DNA from: Leucaena leucocephala | Taxonomy: Eukaryota; Streptophyta; Magnoliopsida; Fabales; Fabaceae | Direction of reading: 5' to 3' | Assembly: GCA_037074615.1 (NCBI GenBank) | Contig: CM073558.1 | Location: forward strand, 3,959,501-4,023,500 | Length of the DNA stretch: 64,000 bases | In this document: positions 25,042-36,486 of the stretch, piece after piece | Numbering within the stretch: position 1 is the stretch's first letter | How the letters are laid out: the number at the start of each line of letters is the position of its first letter | Translations under genes and position numbers: made by a program | The notes under the pieces: generated by a model | What the model was told of the DNA's origin: nothing | What the model saw: only the letters and a program-made list of their open reading frames with translations | The model's database searches: none

Positions 25042-26124
25042 TTAAAGTTCTAGAAGACAACCTGACTGAACGTGGCCTGTGTAGTTCTGAGGGATTTCCA
25101 ATCTTCTGCGGTTGCCGGTTTTCAGGTCCAGTACAATTCCCACGTGCGGTTCACCGTACGCACTTGATCCCATCAACAGTATCTTGCCGTCCCACGGTCT
25201 CACAAACGCAACGTTTCGTATCTCATCTCCCAACTTGGCGATGGACCGCCATGTGCCGCCCTGCAGAGTCATCACCTCCCCCCCAGTACCGCACATGTAC
25301 AATTTCTCCTCGCCGTCATCTCCGCTGTCGACGCATGTCCTCGGACACGTGGCCGCATCTAGGTACTCCCCCTCCACCGGGTCCCACTTCCACGTGGCAA
25401 CATCGAAGGCCTCCGCAGATCTCTCGAACCGTCCTTGCATCTCCGTGCAGTACCCTCCGACAACTCTGAACTTCCCGTTGTGGAAGACGGCCTTGCACTC
25501 GTCCCGCTCTCTCGCCATGTCAGGAAGCGGGACCCACTCGTCGCTCGCCACGTCATACGCGAACGCTGACCTCAGCGCGTTCTTCTCCTCGCTGTGCCCG
25601 CCGGCGACGTACAAGAAGCGACGCGAATCGGACGCGCAGCTGAAGAACGTCATGGACCCACCGGGCATGTCGGCCCCACGGCGCCATTTCGCTGACACGA
25701 AGTTATAAACGAACACAGAATTCGACGCCTTCCACGAATCAGGGTCCCACCCGCCCATCACAACCAGATCGAACCCGACACCCGCAATCTGACAGAACAT
25801 GGGTAACCCGCCTGATAAACCCGGAATCGGAGGCATCTCGCTCCAGAGACCAGTCTCCGGCTCACAAACCGTCAGACGGTAAACCGGATTCATTGACCCT
25901 TTTATAGCCCCAGAGCCGGATTTCTCCGAGTTAACCCTTGCCTGAACCATGACGACAATCTTCTGAACGTACCCTGCGTTTTTCCTTCGACGGACAAACT
26001 CCGGCATCTGAATCTCAGCCTTCCAGGCTTTGCAGACGGAGGCGACCGCCGGCAACTGTTGGTAGGGAACCCGAATCAAACAGTCGAGTGCGATATCGTC
26101 AGGGAGACCCAAAATCAGTTCCAT
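25042..26124 (-). CDS. F-box/kelch-repeat protein of the KMD/KFB type
   Basis: A single uninterrupted exon of 360 codons, the usual size and intron-less structure for this family. Residues 2-43 are the F-box (ELILGLPDDIALDCLIRVPY ... SVCKAWKAEI), which docks on SKP1 in an SCF ubiquitin ligase. Kelch-type repeats follow, each with a GG pair and a later W: LVVMGGWDPDSW, LYVAGGHSEEKN, FRVVGGYCTEMQG and LYMCGTGGEVMTL. The closest named relatives are Arabidopsis At1g80440 and At1g15670 (KISS ME DEADLY / KFB20 and KFB01). In that species these target type-B response regulators of cytokinin signalling and phenylalanine ammonia-lyase for degradation; the same role is inferred, not shown. The ORF is much richer in GC than its flanks, which creates long open shadow frames on the opposite strand. 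Confidence 0.95.
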   Translation of the reverse strand: MELILGLPDDIALDCLIRVPYQQLPAVASVCKAWKAEIQMPEFVRRRKNAGYVQKIVVMVQARVNSEKSGSGAIKGSMNPVYRLTVCEPETGLWSEMPPIPGLSGGLPMFCQIAGVGFDLVVMGGWDPDSWKASNSVFVYNFVSAKWRRGADMPGGSMTFFSCASDSRRFLYVAGGHSEEKNALRSAFAYDVASDEWVPLPDMARERDECKAVFHNGKFRVVGGYCTEMQGRFERSAEAFDVATWKWDPVEGEYLDAATCPRTCVDSGDDGEEKLYMCGTGGEVMTLQGGTWRSIAKLGDEIRNVAFVRPWDGKILLMGSSAYGEPHVGIVLDLKTGNRRRLEIPQNYTGHVQSGCLLEL

Positions 26125-26227
26125 TGGAAGAATTTGAGAGTCGAATTGGGGAAATCAAAAAGGAGAAAAGAGAGAATATTTGAGGTAATGTGATGGGAGT
26201 ATGGAGAGAAGAGAGAAAAAGGAGGGA

Positions 26228-26236
26228 TTTTATAGG
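26228..26236 (-). promoter_or_regulatory. TATA box of the F-box/kelch gene
   Basis: On the minus strand the sequence reads CCCTATAAAATCC, about 105 bp upstream of the ATG at 26124. It is the only TATA-like motif in the GA/CT-rich leader. Position suits a short 5'UTR. Confidence 0.55.
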
Positions 26237-28743
26237 GCGCAGTGCTGAGGGAAGGGATGAGGGAGGGGAGAAACACCGTTTCCAGTGTTCTAGAACGGTT
26301 TGAGAGAGAAGAGGGTTCTGTGAAAGTGACAACCCCGTGGGTCCCCATTGGAATCAGGCATACCGTTTTTAATAATCTCAATCCAGTTCTATAGCACCGT
26401 TGTTTTTTATTTATGGATAATTTTATTGTTTTCTTTCTCTTGTATGTGATGTGGCATATGATTTCCAAAATTCAATTCAACTCTTAATTCTCCTCCTCTC
26501 TCAATTTATTTCATTAGTAAATAGTAGTTATATATAATATCATAATATACAATTTTAAAATTGATATATAATAATTTTTAGATATTTTAATTTATTTATT
26601 ATATAAATTATTATATCTAATCAATAATTTAAAATTCTAAAAAATAATTATGTTTTTTTAATAACTTATAAATTTATAGATTAATTTTTTATTAATTAGA
26701 ATATATTTTATATCGTATTTTTTATAATAAAAATTAAATTTTAAAAATATAAATAGGATAGAAAGGATTGAAATAATAAAAAAAAAGTATGGTTCAAATA
26801 ATGGTCAAAAAAGAAAAAGGAGAAAAACGACAGAAGAATTGAAAAGCTACGAGTAGGAGGGACAGTCCCGTAGAGCATAGGATGAGTGATACGACACGAC
26901 TGAAGGGTTGTAACCAACGCCGTGTTTCACTTTCTTTTGACAATTTAATATATTAATTATTAAATTAAGAACGGATAATGTAGAACATAATAACAGGATG
27001 ATAAATAAATGTTTAAGGGGTGAAAAACGAATTGCAATTAATCAAAATGATCGTATGATTTAATAGAATAGATATTGAGGGAATAACCCAAACGTATGGT
27101 TCATACTTGAGAGAACAAGTGGGGGTTATAAGGCAAAAGTGCAATGTATAGATATAAAATATTTATATTTTTGTGAAGGCATAGACAAATTAAATGTAAA
27201 CATTAAATTAATGTTTTTTTATATATACGATGGATTCATTCAGTTAGAAAACCAATAGGGTAATTGTTATCCGCATACATAGGTAAAGCACGTGCATATA
27301 TTCATGCATATCAATCTTATTACATTAATGTTGTACCAAATATTTAGATGTTTGGTAGTTTTGTTTTAACAATCTTGTATGGGCTCGTTTTGGCATTTGG
27401 AAGCGTGTTTAATGAAATTGAGGATGGAGATAAAGAGAAGAATAGAAATGGTAAAGGGGATGAAAGTGGGATATACAAATATATTTGGTATGTAGATGTA
27501 AATGTGAGATTAATTACTGCCCAAGAGACCAAAAAGCACGTGAATTAAGAAAAAAACGTGCACAATATAATCTGGCTGGTAATTGCGCGAATCAAAAGAA
27601 CACACAATTTTAATTTGGCAAATCTAAAGATCTTATCATGATCGCCGCTCATTATCTCTATCGTGAAATTCTCACGTGGGATTTGAAAGATGACGGTGAC
27701 AATAGACCTTAACTCCTTAAAATCCCGAGATTCATAGAAGGGGGTCCAACAACAAAGGGGAAGCTATTACTAATGTTAGAGGTCGTCGTCATTGAGGAGG
27801 TGTTGTCTACGAAGAGGTCACCATCGCCGCCTTAAAACATGGCTATGAGTAGGAAAGAGGGTGAAAATGAATTATGTGGATCAGAATTTGCATTCTTTCG
27901 GGTACAAGTTAAAGGGGAAGCCAATTCCACACATGCACACACATATTTTAATAGAATTAGAATAATTTTTCCAATTTTATGATATCAAAACAAATATTTT
28001 TCAAAATACTTTAGGCTAAAAAAATTCAACATTTTAATATTATTTTTAATAATATTAACATTTTAATTTTATTTATAACATATTTAATATCTTGATATTA
28101 TTTTTATAGTATTAAAATTTTAAATAAGATTATAATATTAGATATAATTAAAAAAATAATATAATAGGGTGTTAGATATATTTTAAATAAAATTAGGGTG
28201 AAAGATATTATTAGAAAATGATATCATGTGTTGAATATTACTTTAATTTAAATTTTTAATAATTCTATATTCCCAATTTCAGGGTACGAAATGTGCCGTC
28301 TATCTTCCTAATTTCACATGACGCACACTTTGTACGCATGTCCATCCTTTTTGCCTTAATTTTGTATTTCCACGTCATCTGTTTCTGTCTTTTTTTTCCC
28401 CTCGAGTTTTAGAAGTGTACTTGACCCTTACCCCCTTACCTTTTTTTTAATCTTTTGGGCCAAGCCAACTCGTACCCCGAAGCTTCCTATTTCATAAAGC
28501 AACAAATGGGGCCCCCATATTCGGATCCTCGTGGACCCGTATTCACGCACCGACATATAGCTGTATATTCTTTAATAATATTAACTAAAATAAGTAATGA
28601 GAGTTAATATTAATAATAATAAATAAATTTATATTTTATAAGAATATAAATTTAATTTAATTATTGTTATAAAAACTTTTTTAATATATGATTTAATAAT
28701 TTTTTTTAAAATATTTTTTAATCTTTGAGATTATGTATTAATT

Positions 28744-28765
28744 GGGTGGGCGGGGGGGCGGGGGG
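28744..28765 (+). other. G-quadruplex-forming G-run
   Basis: The sequence is GGG-T-GGG-C-G7-C-G6: four guanine tracts with one-base loops, which matches the standard G4 pattern with the shortest possible loops. The flanks are strongly AT-rich. Confidence 0.7.
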
Positions 28766-30302
28766 CTAATATCAAATTGGATTATTTTTTCTTTTGTAAC
28801 AAGAACAAAATATCGACGAAAACAAGATTACCTCGTTAACATGTCAAGCGCCCGCCTTATACTCCCTCAGCCTACTACTGTGTTCCTTGTATGAGCTATT
28901 TAATATTTAATATAAAAATTATTTAATTATTTTTTTATAAATTAAATTTAGCTTCTTAAAAATATTCATATTATATATGTTATAGTTTATTTAAATTAGT
29001 CAATTAATTTTTATATTAATTATAATTTATTTATTTATCTTTTTTAATATATATAAAAAATTAATTAAATTTATATTAAAGATTAAAAAAATATTACATA
29101 AAATATTAATTAAAATTTGTTTTTAAAATTACCCTTACTTAAAGTTGAGAGAATTATTGAAAAATCTTTTATTACAAAATTTAATATCCAAGGATAATTG
29201 TAATTTTTGTAAAGATTTAGGTGAAACATATATTCAACGAAAGCATGCAACTCTTTTTTAATGGTATGCAATTATTTTTGATAATTAATATGTAAAACAA
29301 AATATATTTATATATAATTAAAAACATATTATATATGGCTCAAAAATAGCTGTATCTATTAAAAAATAGTTATACTTACTTAAAGATATAGGAGTTTTGG
29401 TGTCTTTAGATAATAAATTTTGTAATAGGAGATTTTTGGTAACTTTTCTTTCAAAAGTTTGATGTAAATTTCATTTTTCTATTTCTCAATATATAAATCA
29501 TGACTTTCTTTAGGGACGGAACCATCTCACATTCAGTGATAATTAGAAATAATTTATAATAAAAATCAGACATAGTACTAAACTATTAACAAAACAAAAC
29601 ACACGCCACTCACTTCACATTAAAACGTAGGAATAATTCTAAATTAAAAGAAAAACGTAGGAATAATCAATCGGCCGAGCCAAGGCATGGCATCTCGAAT
29701 TGAGCTGGGATTCATTGTTAGAAGCTTCCATTTGACAAATATTTAATAATATTTAAAAAACACTTAATTACAATTTTCAATTGAAAGCCTAATATAGTAG
29801 TAATTAAGAAGCTTGTGGTTATATTAAGGTCAAGCAGCCACATGCCATTGACTTCCAAAATCTTTAGAAGTCAATACGATAATTATGATCTCAATATTAA
29901 TTCAAGTTATATAATCCTATTTATAAAATATTGTCAACATATTTTATGAAAATTAAAAAAAAAAATTAAACTTCGTCTATCCTATTTTAACTTTACTTTT
30001 AGTTAATATGAAAGTATGAGTGAGAAGTGACAATTAAAAAAAATTCAAGAACAATAAATTACAGATAAAGTTATATATTTATATAATAAATTTAATTATG
30101 TAAATTATAGGAAGGACCAAAAAATATATTATTTGCCCTATAAATATCATAAAAAAAAAGTGTTTATAGATACACATACATGACGTATTACATGATCTTA
30201 GCCAGTAGACCAAGAAAGTTATACACCCTACGCATTGTTACTTTTCTAATAGTTTCATACTTGGATTTTTAAAATATGTGATGAATTGACTTTATTATTA
30301 AA

Positions 30303-30323
30303 TACACACACACACACACACAC
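30303..30323. repeat. (CA)n microsatellite
   Basis: About ten CA units followed by an interrupted ACAAACACA. Confidence 0.85.
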
Positions 30324-32480
30324 AAACACATAATAATCGGATGATGAATTTTTCTTGAGGATTTGATTAATGATGGAGGTCTCAAACCTCCATACGTTAA
30401 CTTGGCAAGGTTTGGATATTTGTAATTCTTTTAGAATATTATGCCTGCCTTTATTTTAATTGATTTTTTTTTATTTCTGAGTATATAATTAATTATATAC
30501 ATGGCTTTGTGAATAAATTATTCACAAAGATTCAAATGTCAACGGTGAATATTAATTTGTTTGAAGTAAGAGATGACATTCAAATAAAGTTCTTCAATTT
30601 CTAGATAATCTTATATGAAGTAAGAGCTGACATTCATTTGAACTGTGGCAGTTTTGGTATTTTGATTTGACGAAAAACATTTGTATATTCTTCATTAACA
30701 TATGAATAAAGTCATATAGTTTATATTTTAGATCAAATTAAAGGTAACAAAATTAATTAATTGATTAGGAAAAATGTTTGAATGCATTTTAGACGTTGAT
30801 AAAGTAAACAGGAGAAAGAAATGGGTTATTGGACAAAGTCAAAAACTTTCCATGGATTAATCGCCAATTGAAGACAATACTTGTTGAATAAAAAAATGAT
30901 ATGATCTTTTGAATTATAAATATTTGTGTCAAAGCCATGTGACAGAAATAGAAAACTCTTGTGCTGGAATTTTGCAACGGATTTGCTAATAGATATATTA
31001 TTTTAATGCTCTGTTCGATTGAAGGAAAATGGGAGAGCAAAGAATACTAAAGAGAAAAATATGGAGGGAAGAAACGTAACTTTTTTATTGAATTATTTAG
31101 TTTCATTATTGCTAATTATTTATGATAAGGGTATTTTAGTCATTTTAATATTTACTTATTTTCTCTCTCTCTCTCTCTCTATTTTCTCCTATCCATCTAT
31201 TTAGGATAAGTGATAATAAAGTTTATTCTTTTATTCGTTTTCTTTTGTTACAACTTTTTTTTCTATCCAAAATATACTGGTTAATACAAATTTTAAAATT
31301 TTAAATTTATTTTTATTTAAATTTTAGTTTCTCAAATTTTAAATCATAGATTTTAATTTTTTTAACTTTTAAACTATATATTTTCATCCCTGAGGCTTAC
31401 AAAAAGTTTAACATTTATTGTTAAATAATGATAAATTTTTAATATTTCCTCATCTTTATATAGCCAAGAAAAAAAGGAACAATAAGTATGCTTAATTATT
31501 ATTAAAAAATCTTTTGAATCATTCAACTTAAATTGAAGTAAATAATATAGAATTTAACCAACACAAAGACTCACTAGATATTTAGTCTCTCATGTTAAAT
31601 TCTAAAAAAAATATATGTATTAAGAGAGATAATTTTAAATTTTAAAATTAGATTAATTGTTTATTTGGATATTTAGTAATAATATATAAAAAATATGGAT
31701 ACTAGTTCATAGTATATATATATATATATATATAAAAGAATAAACATAATTAAAAAATATTTATTTTTTCCTTAAAAGGGTTTTTAATAAAATAAAAACG
31801 ACAGGACATATCATTATCAGCCCTATCAAGGATGAAATTGAGGTGACAATTGGGGCAAAAGATTAGGATGAAAACAGTTTATCAATTATATATAAAAAAA
31901 CAGATTAGAATGAAAACAAACTATAAATATTAATACATATACAAAAAAGATATCAACGGTCGCATGCATGTTGGTCAGCAAAGATGTGTAAACTGTAAAT
32001 TACTTAACAAGCTTAGGAAAGAATTTATTATAGAATTTCGTACAATGTATAATACTATTATTTATTTATTTAATTAATTATTCAATAACACACGTTTTTA
32101 CTATTTTTCAATAATATAAGCATATTCTCTTGATCACATCATCATAATTTTCCTCTATTTTTTGGAATAATAATTTTATATATATTCGAAAGGAATTGCT
32201 CATGAAGTTAATAAAACTTATATGTTGACATTATTAACGTGACCGACCAACAAGCTACTTATTATCAATAATATTTTAAAACATGGACGGTTAAACAGGT
32301 TGGCAAACAATCTAGAACATTTCTAAGATTAGTAATTAAGAATGATTATTTGTATTAGAATTAGATTGACCAAGTCAAAACTACCCTGTTTTATTATTAT
32401 GTGTTGGAATTCGTATTAATTGCCCATTTTTTTATAATAAAGAAAAAATGGATTTTCTTCGGCCACTTCTGAGCTACATT

Positions 32481-33346
32481 TTTTTGGGTTAAGGTTCACC
32501 ATTGCCATAAAATATTTTTTTAGTTATATCTAATATTTTAAAATAATTTATGGTATACCCAATATCTTAAAATCTTTTTAGGTGCGCCCAATGTTCGAAA
32601 GTAATTTATGGTGCACCCAATGTTATTAATTATTTTCTCAGATGCGTCTAATATCCTAAATAATTTATGATACATTCAGTGCTTTAAAATATTTTTTTAA
32701 GTACATATTTATTTTTCTAAGTTATTCAATGTCTATGAATAGATAAAGTAATTTGCGACATTATTTTCACATTATTTAACCTTTTTTTTTTCCTTCCTCC
32801 TACATTTTCATCCAACAAGTAAAATAATACATGGTCTTTTTTCATATTGTTTAAAATTCTAGAACATAAATTAACATTTATCTTCTTTTTATATTATTCA
32901 CTATATAGAAAAATAAAGAGTTAAAAGGAAAAAGGGAGAGAGTCTGAGATGGAATGAAAATGTAAAAGAAAGAGAATGAGAAAGAATAAAGTATGTAGAT
33001 TAAAGGAATTTATGAGAGCTGACTCATTTTGCCAAGTTAATTTTTTTGGGCTAAAATGGAGCTGAATCATCATTTTAACAGTCAAAATTAGTGATTTTAT
33101 TAGTGTGGATGAGATTATATTATTTTAAATACTTTGAGGGTGGAATTGCACCACAAATTATTTTAAGATACTAGATGTACATGAGAAAATACTTTAAGGC
33201 ATAGGGCACATATGATCAATACTTCAGGGCACTGGGCACATCATAAATTACTTTAGAACAGTGAGCCCAACATAAATTACTTTAGGACATTGGGAGCATA
33301 TAAGAAAATATTTTACGGCACTAGGCACACCTTAACCCTATTTTTT
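32481..33346. mobile_element. Long inverted-repeat element with internally repeated arms
   Basis: The left end reads TTTTTGGGTTAAGGTTCACC and the right end, on the minus strand, AAAATAGGGTTAAGGTGTGCC. Both arms, about 230 bp long, are made of recurring short modules such as 'CCCAATGT..TAAAGTAATTTATG(G/A)TG' alternating with 'TAAAATATTTTTTTAGGTG'. The middle (about 32720-33100) is unrelated, with GA-rich sequence and no open frame. This is the structure of a non-autonomous long-TIR (Mutator-like or fold-back) element. No clear target-site duplication was found. Confidence 0.65.
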
Positions 33347-33814
33347 TAATCTAATTAATTTAGAGAATATTAAATTAAAAGAAAATATAGAACATTAATT
33401 CCGTGAATTTTTATACATCTTAAAAAGAAAAGATAGAACATTAGACAACAAAAGCCAGATGATCAATCAATATACCTTATAATAATATAATAGCTTCCGT
33501 TTTTAATTGGACAATGAATGATACTCGTAGTTTACATTATTTAATTCACATTTACAGATTATCACATGAACTATATATTTTATATTTTACATGTCGTCGT
33601 ATATATGATTCAAAAAGTTAAGATTTGGTTATCCATTAGCGCTTCATGATGTCGGCTATATTTCTGTGCTTTGGCAATTGAAGAAATATATTTTCATGAT
33701 GTTGGATGAAATCCAATCTCATTGCTATATTAAATTTGCAGAACTAATTGAAATTTGAAAATTGCTACCTAAAAATTTTCAATAAATTTGCAGCATTACT
33801 CAGAAACGTCTTCC
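33347..33814. other. AT-rich stretch before the first RING-like relic
   Basis: No gene or repeat recognised beyond AT-rich filler. It may contain the former promoter of the RING-like copy. Confidence 0.4.
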
Positions 33815-34130
33815 ATGCCGTCGTCGATCGCCACTATCATCGCCGACGACAACGACAACGACAACGACAACGAGAAATTTGATGAGTTCATGGAACAATT
33901 CATAGAGTCATTGGTTATGCAATCACCGAGGGAACTGAAATTGGATGAGAAAGCAAAAGAAGAGGATCAGGTGAGCAATATCTGTTTAGAATCTTTTGAA
34001 GAGAATAGTGCCAGTGTTGTAGCAATGGCATGTGATCATATTTATCAATCATAGAAAATGTATTATTCAGTGGTTTCAATTGGTTATCTGTGTCCATTGT
34101 GTCCTCTTCGTGTGCCTCTCTTAGATTTTT
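33815..34130 (+). pseudogene. Broken RING-H2-like gene, copy 1
   Basis: The first ATG in frame is at 33815. The frame reads an acidic repeat (DDNDNDNDNE, from GACAAC units), an acidic helix-like stretch, KLDEKAKEED, then the RING start SNICLESFEEN and ACDHIY, where it meets a stop (TAG at 34052-34054). Beyond the stop the other half of a RING finger is still visible: KCIIQWFQ in another frame and CPLC back in the first frame. Compared with copy 2, a 4-base insertion and a 1-base deletion explain this. The first zinc ligand is Ser instead of Cys (S-x2-C), and the second His is not clearly present. Intact relatives would be small RING-H2 ubiquitin ligases. Non-functional as read. Confidence 0.65.
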
Positions 34131-35464
34131 AGTTTGTTAATTCATTATGCGTTCTTTGCTTCTATATTTCTAAGATTAACTGGCTAGTAGTAGTTGCTTC
34201 TATATTCTTATATGTTCTTTGTTATATGCGATACGTTTTTTGTAACTTAGGACATTTTTGTTTTATATTATTCACTAGATTCTAATATTAAGTCTCTAGT
34301 TTTAGAATCCATGGTTGTTCAAAGTTATTTAAGTTAATTAATACGATATATATTTCTAAAACACTATAATCATATTTTTTTTAACTCTCTCTCCCTTTAT
34401 TACTTAATTATTACTGAGAAAATATAAATAATGATAATTTGAGAATAAATTAATAAATAAATAAAATAATTTTTATATTTAGAATCAAGATTAACTCTCT
34501 AATTTAGTTATATACAAATTATAACGTTTCTTAAAATATGTGCTATTATTATTTTTTATTTAACAAACCAATTATTCAATGATACATTTTTTTACCATTT
34601 TCCAATATTAATATAGCGTATAATAATAATTTTATATATCAAAGGATTATGGTAATAAACCTTTTATTTTGCCATCTATAATTAACGGGACCAACAAGCT
34701 AATTATTATAAATATTTTAAAATTGGGACTGTTATAAAGGATTGGCAAAAGCAATGCAGAAATATTTATAAGATTAGTAATTAAGGTTAGATTGACCTAG
34801 TCAAAACTTGCATCTATCAACATGAATTTACATTATTATTATTATTATTGGAATTAGTATTAATTGCATGAATTGTTTTATATGCTAAGTATTTCTCAAA
34901 TAATAAACTTTATATATTGACACAATTACCGGGACTAGCAAGCTAATTAACATTAATATTTTAAAATTTGGTTTTTCTAAACTTATAAAACTCCCTCCGA
35001 TCCATAATATAAGTAATTTCCAGAAAAATAATTTAGTTTAAAATATAAATCATTTACAGAATAATTAATACTTTTTTCTCTCTATTCAAAGCTTCATTTA
35101 ATATGAAAATAACTGAAAATAATTTTTATTAAAATATAGTTTAACTCTCTTTTATTTTATTTGGTCTTAAAATATTTATATATAATTTCACAGATCTTAT
35201 ATAAAATTAAACGGATTGATTCAAAATATTTTATGCTCTCCCCTTTACCATTGTGGATTGTGGTACTATTCAAAACTTATACTAAGATTCTTCTATCTTA
35301 AAATTTGGATATCAAGATTTTTCTATCTTATCCATTAATTAGTGATTAGCGATTTAACTAAAACTTTGATAAATATCCAATATTTGAAAAATATAATTTA
35401 AATTTCAATTGATAGATATCCTCAAATATATCTAATTACATTAAAATTTAAAATAATTAGAATT
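34131..35464. repeat. Tandemly duplicated flank of the RING-like copies
   Basis: The part 34550-34875 matches about 32040-32430 (shared order: ATTATTCAAT, ATAATAATTTTATATAT, GGACCAACAAGCTA, ATATTTTAAAA, AGATTAGTAATTAAG, TTAGATTGACC..GTCAAAACT, GGAATTAGTATTAATTGC). A shorter third match begins at about 34895. So the segment carrying the RING-like gene was duplicated in tandem, spaced about 2.4 kb. No gene lies in this gap. Confidence 0.6.
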
Positions 35465-36486
35465 TTGAGGCTATATATAAACTACATTGGGTGTGATCCT
35501 GAAAGCCATACAAACCTTTTAGTTTCATCATCAGCACTTCGGCCTTTGAGATCGTTTCATTATGAGGTGGACAGAAATCCTCACACAAGTACGAATTCGC
35601 AGCACCTTTTTCTGGGTTTCTTCAACTTCGTTCTCCGTCGCAATCTCTGCCCGGCGACGATCTGGCCGGCCGACTTCAATGAGCTCAGCGCGGTTGACGA
35701 GCTATTGGAAGAGATATTAACACAACACTATGCAAAGAAGGAACTGGTCAGACAAAACTCTAGTCAATTGCTCAAGGAACTGAAATTGGAAGAGAAAGCA
35801 AAACAAGAACAGTCTAGTGTTTGTCTTCAATCTTTTCAAGAAAATGGCGATGTTGTGTGTGTTTGGCATCCGGCCAAACTTAAATTTTAAATTTAGACTT
35901 ATCTTAAAATTTAAATTTTAAATTTTTTTAAAACAAATAGCTATATTTATTCAAATAAACTTTTAAATTAAACCATAGTTTGAAACTAAGATTTCAGATA
36001 AACTGATCAGAATAATTTATGGAACAGTAAAAAAAGTTATGAACTAACTAAATACTATATTATCCGTACTTTTTTTACACCCTCTCTCTTTTCTCCTATT
36101 TTTTCTTATACCCTCTCTCATTTTTTTTCTTACACACTCTCTCCTCTCATCTCTTATCTTTCCTCATTTAATACTCATACCCTTTTTCGTAATTTACCAA
36201 TAATAAAAATACTTCTAAAAATAACTATCTAAATATTTATTTATTCAAAACTATTTTTTTTCATAAACTCTTCTCTAAAAATCCTTTTTCTATAAGCTGT
36301 CCAAATGCCATTTTTTTTATAAATCCATTTCTAAAATCCTATTCAAATGGCCCGGCAATACCATGTCATCATATTTATCATAATAAATGTATTGTTGAGT
36401 GGTTTCACGTAAGTTGTATGTGCCCATTGTGCCCTCGCAAGGATTGGTTCAAGAAAGAGGAGGCGACGCGAGGAGAGAGATTTTAA
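35465..36486 (+). pseudogene. RING-H2-like gene, copy 2, split by an insertion
   Basis: The left part is an open frame to about 35858 with AVDELLEEILTQHY, KELKLEEKAKQEQ and the RING start SSVCLQSFQENGDVV. The frame has no in-frame ATG in this stretch, so the true 5' end is lost or lies upstream. The RING resumes after the insertion at 36359 with MPCHHIYHNKCIVEWF and MCPLCPRKDWFKKEE and ends in TAA at 36484-36486. Joined in order, the parts give C-x-H-x2-H-x2-C...C-x2-C, but the first ligand is Ser (S-x2-C), exactly as in copy 1. A 500-bp AT-rich insertion interrupts the finger; no good acceptor AG lies at its right edge, so it is unlikely to be an intron. Confidence 0.65.
35859..36358. mobile_element. 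MITE-like insertion in the RING-like copy 2
   Basis: By comparison with copy 1, extra sequence begins after 'GATGTTGT' and ends before 'ACCATGTCATCATA'. Its ends read TTTGGCATCCGGCCAAACTT on the left and, on the minus strand, TGCCGGGCCATTTGAATAGG on the right, imperfect inverted repeats around CCGG(G)CCA. The interior is AT-rich with CT-rich 'ACCCTCTCTC' runs and no coding capacity. Confidence 0.55.

Larger units (their letters stand above)
26237..32480. other. Gene desert upstream of the F-box/kelch gene
   Basis: About 6.2 kb of AT-rich sequence with no supportable gene. It holds MITE-like patches beginning with 'TGTTTGGTAGTTTTG' (about 27350) and 'CTGTTCGATTGAAGG' (about 31011), a less AT-rich patch of unknown origin (about 27560-27860), a G-quadruplex-like run (28744-28765), a (CA)n run (about 30303-30323) and a (TA)n run (about 31714-31734). 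From about 32040 it contains the first copy of a flank that is repeated at about 34550 beside the RING-like relics. Confidence 0.5.

Noticed and set aside
25112..25708. Long plus-strand frames (198 and 101 codons) opposite the F-box/kelch gene
   Set aside because: They are shadows of the GC-rich coding strand, show no domain and are proline/serine-rich as expected for antisense frames.
35859..36358. Intron in the RING-like gene
   Set aside because: A GT is present at the left but no AG acceptor lies within about 50 bp of the right edge, and copy 1 lacks the segment.
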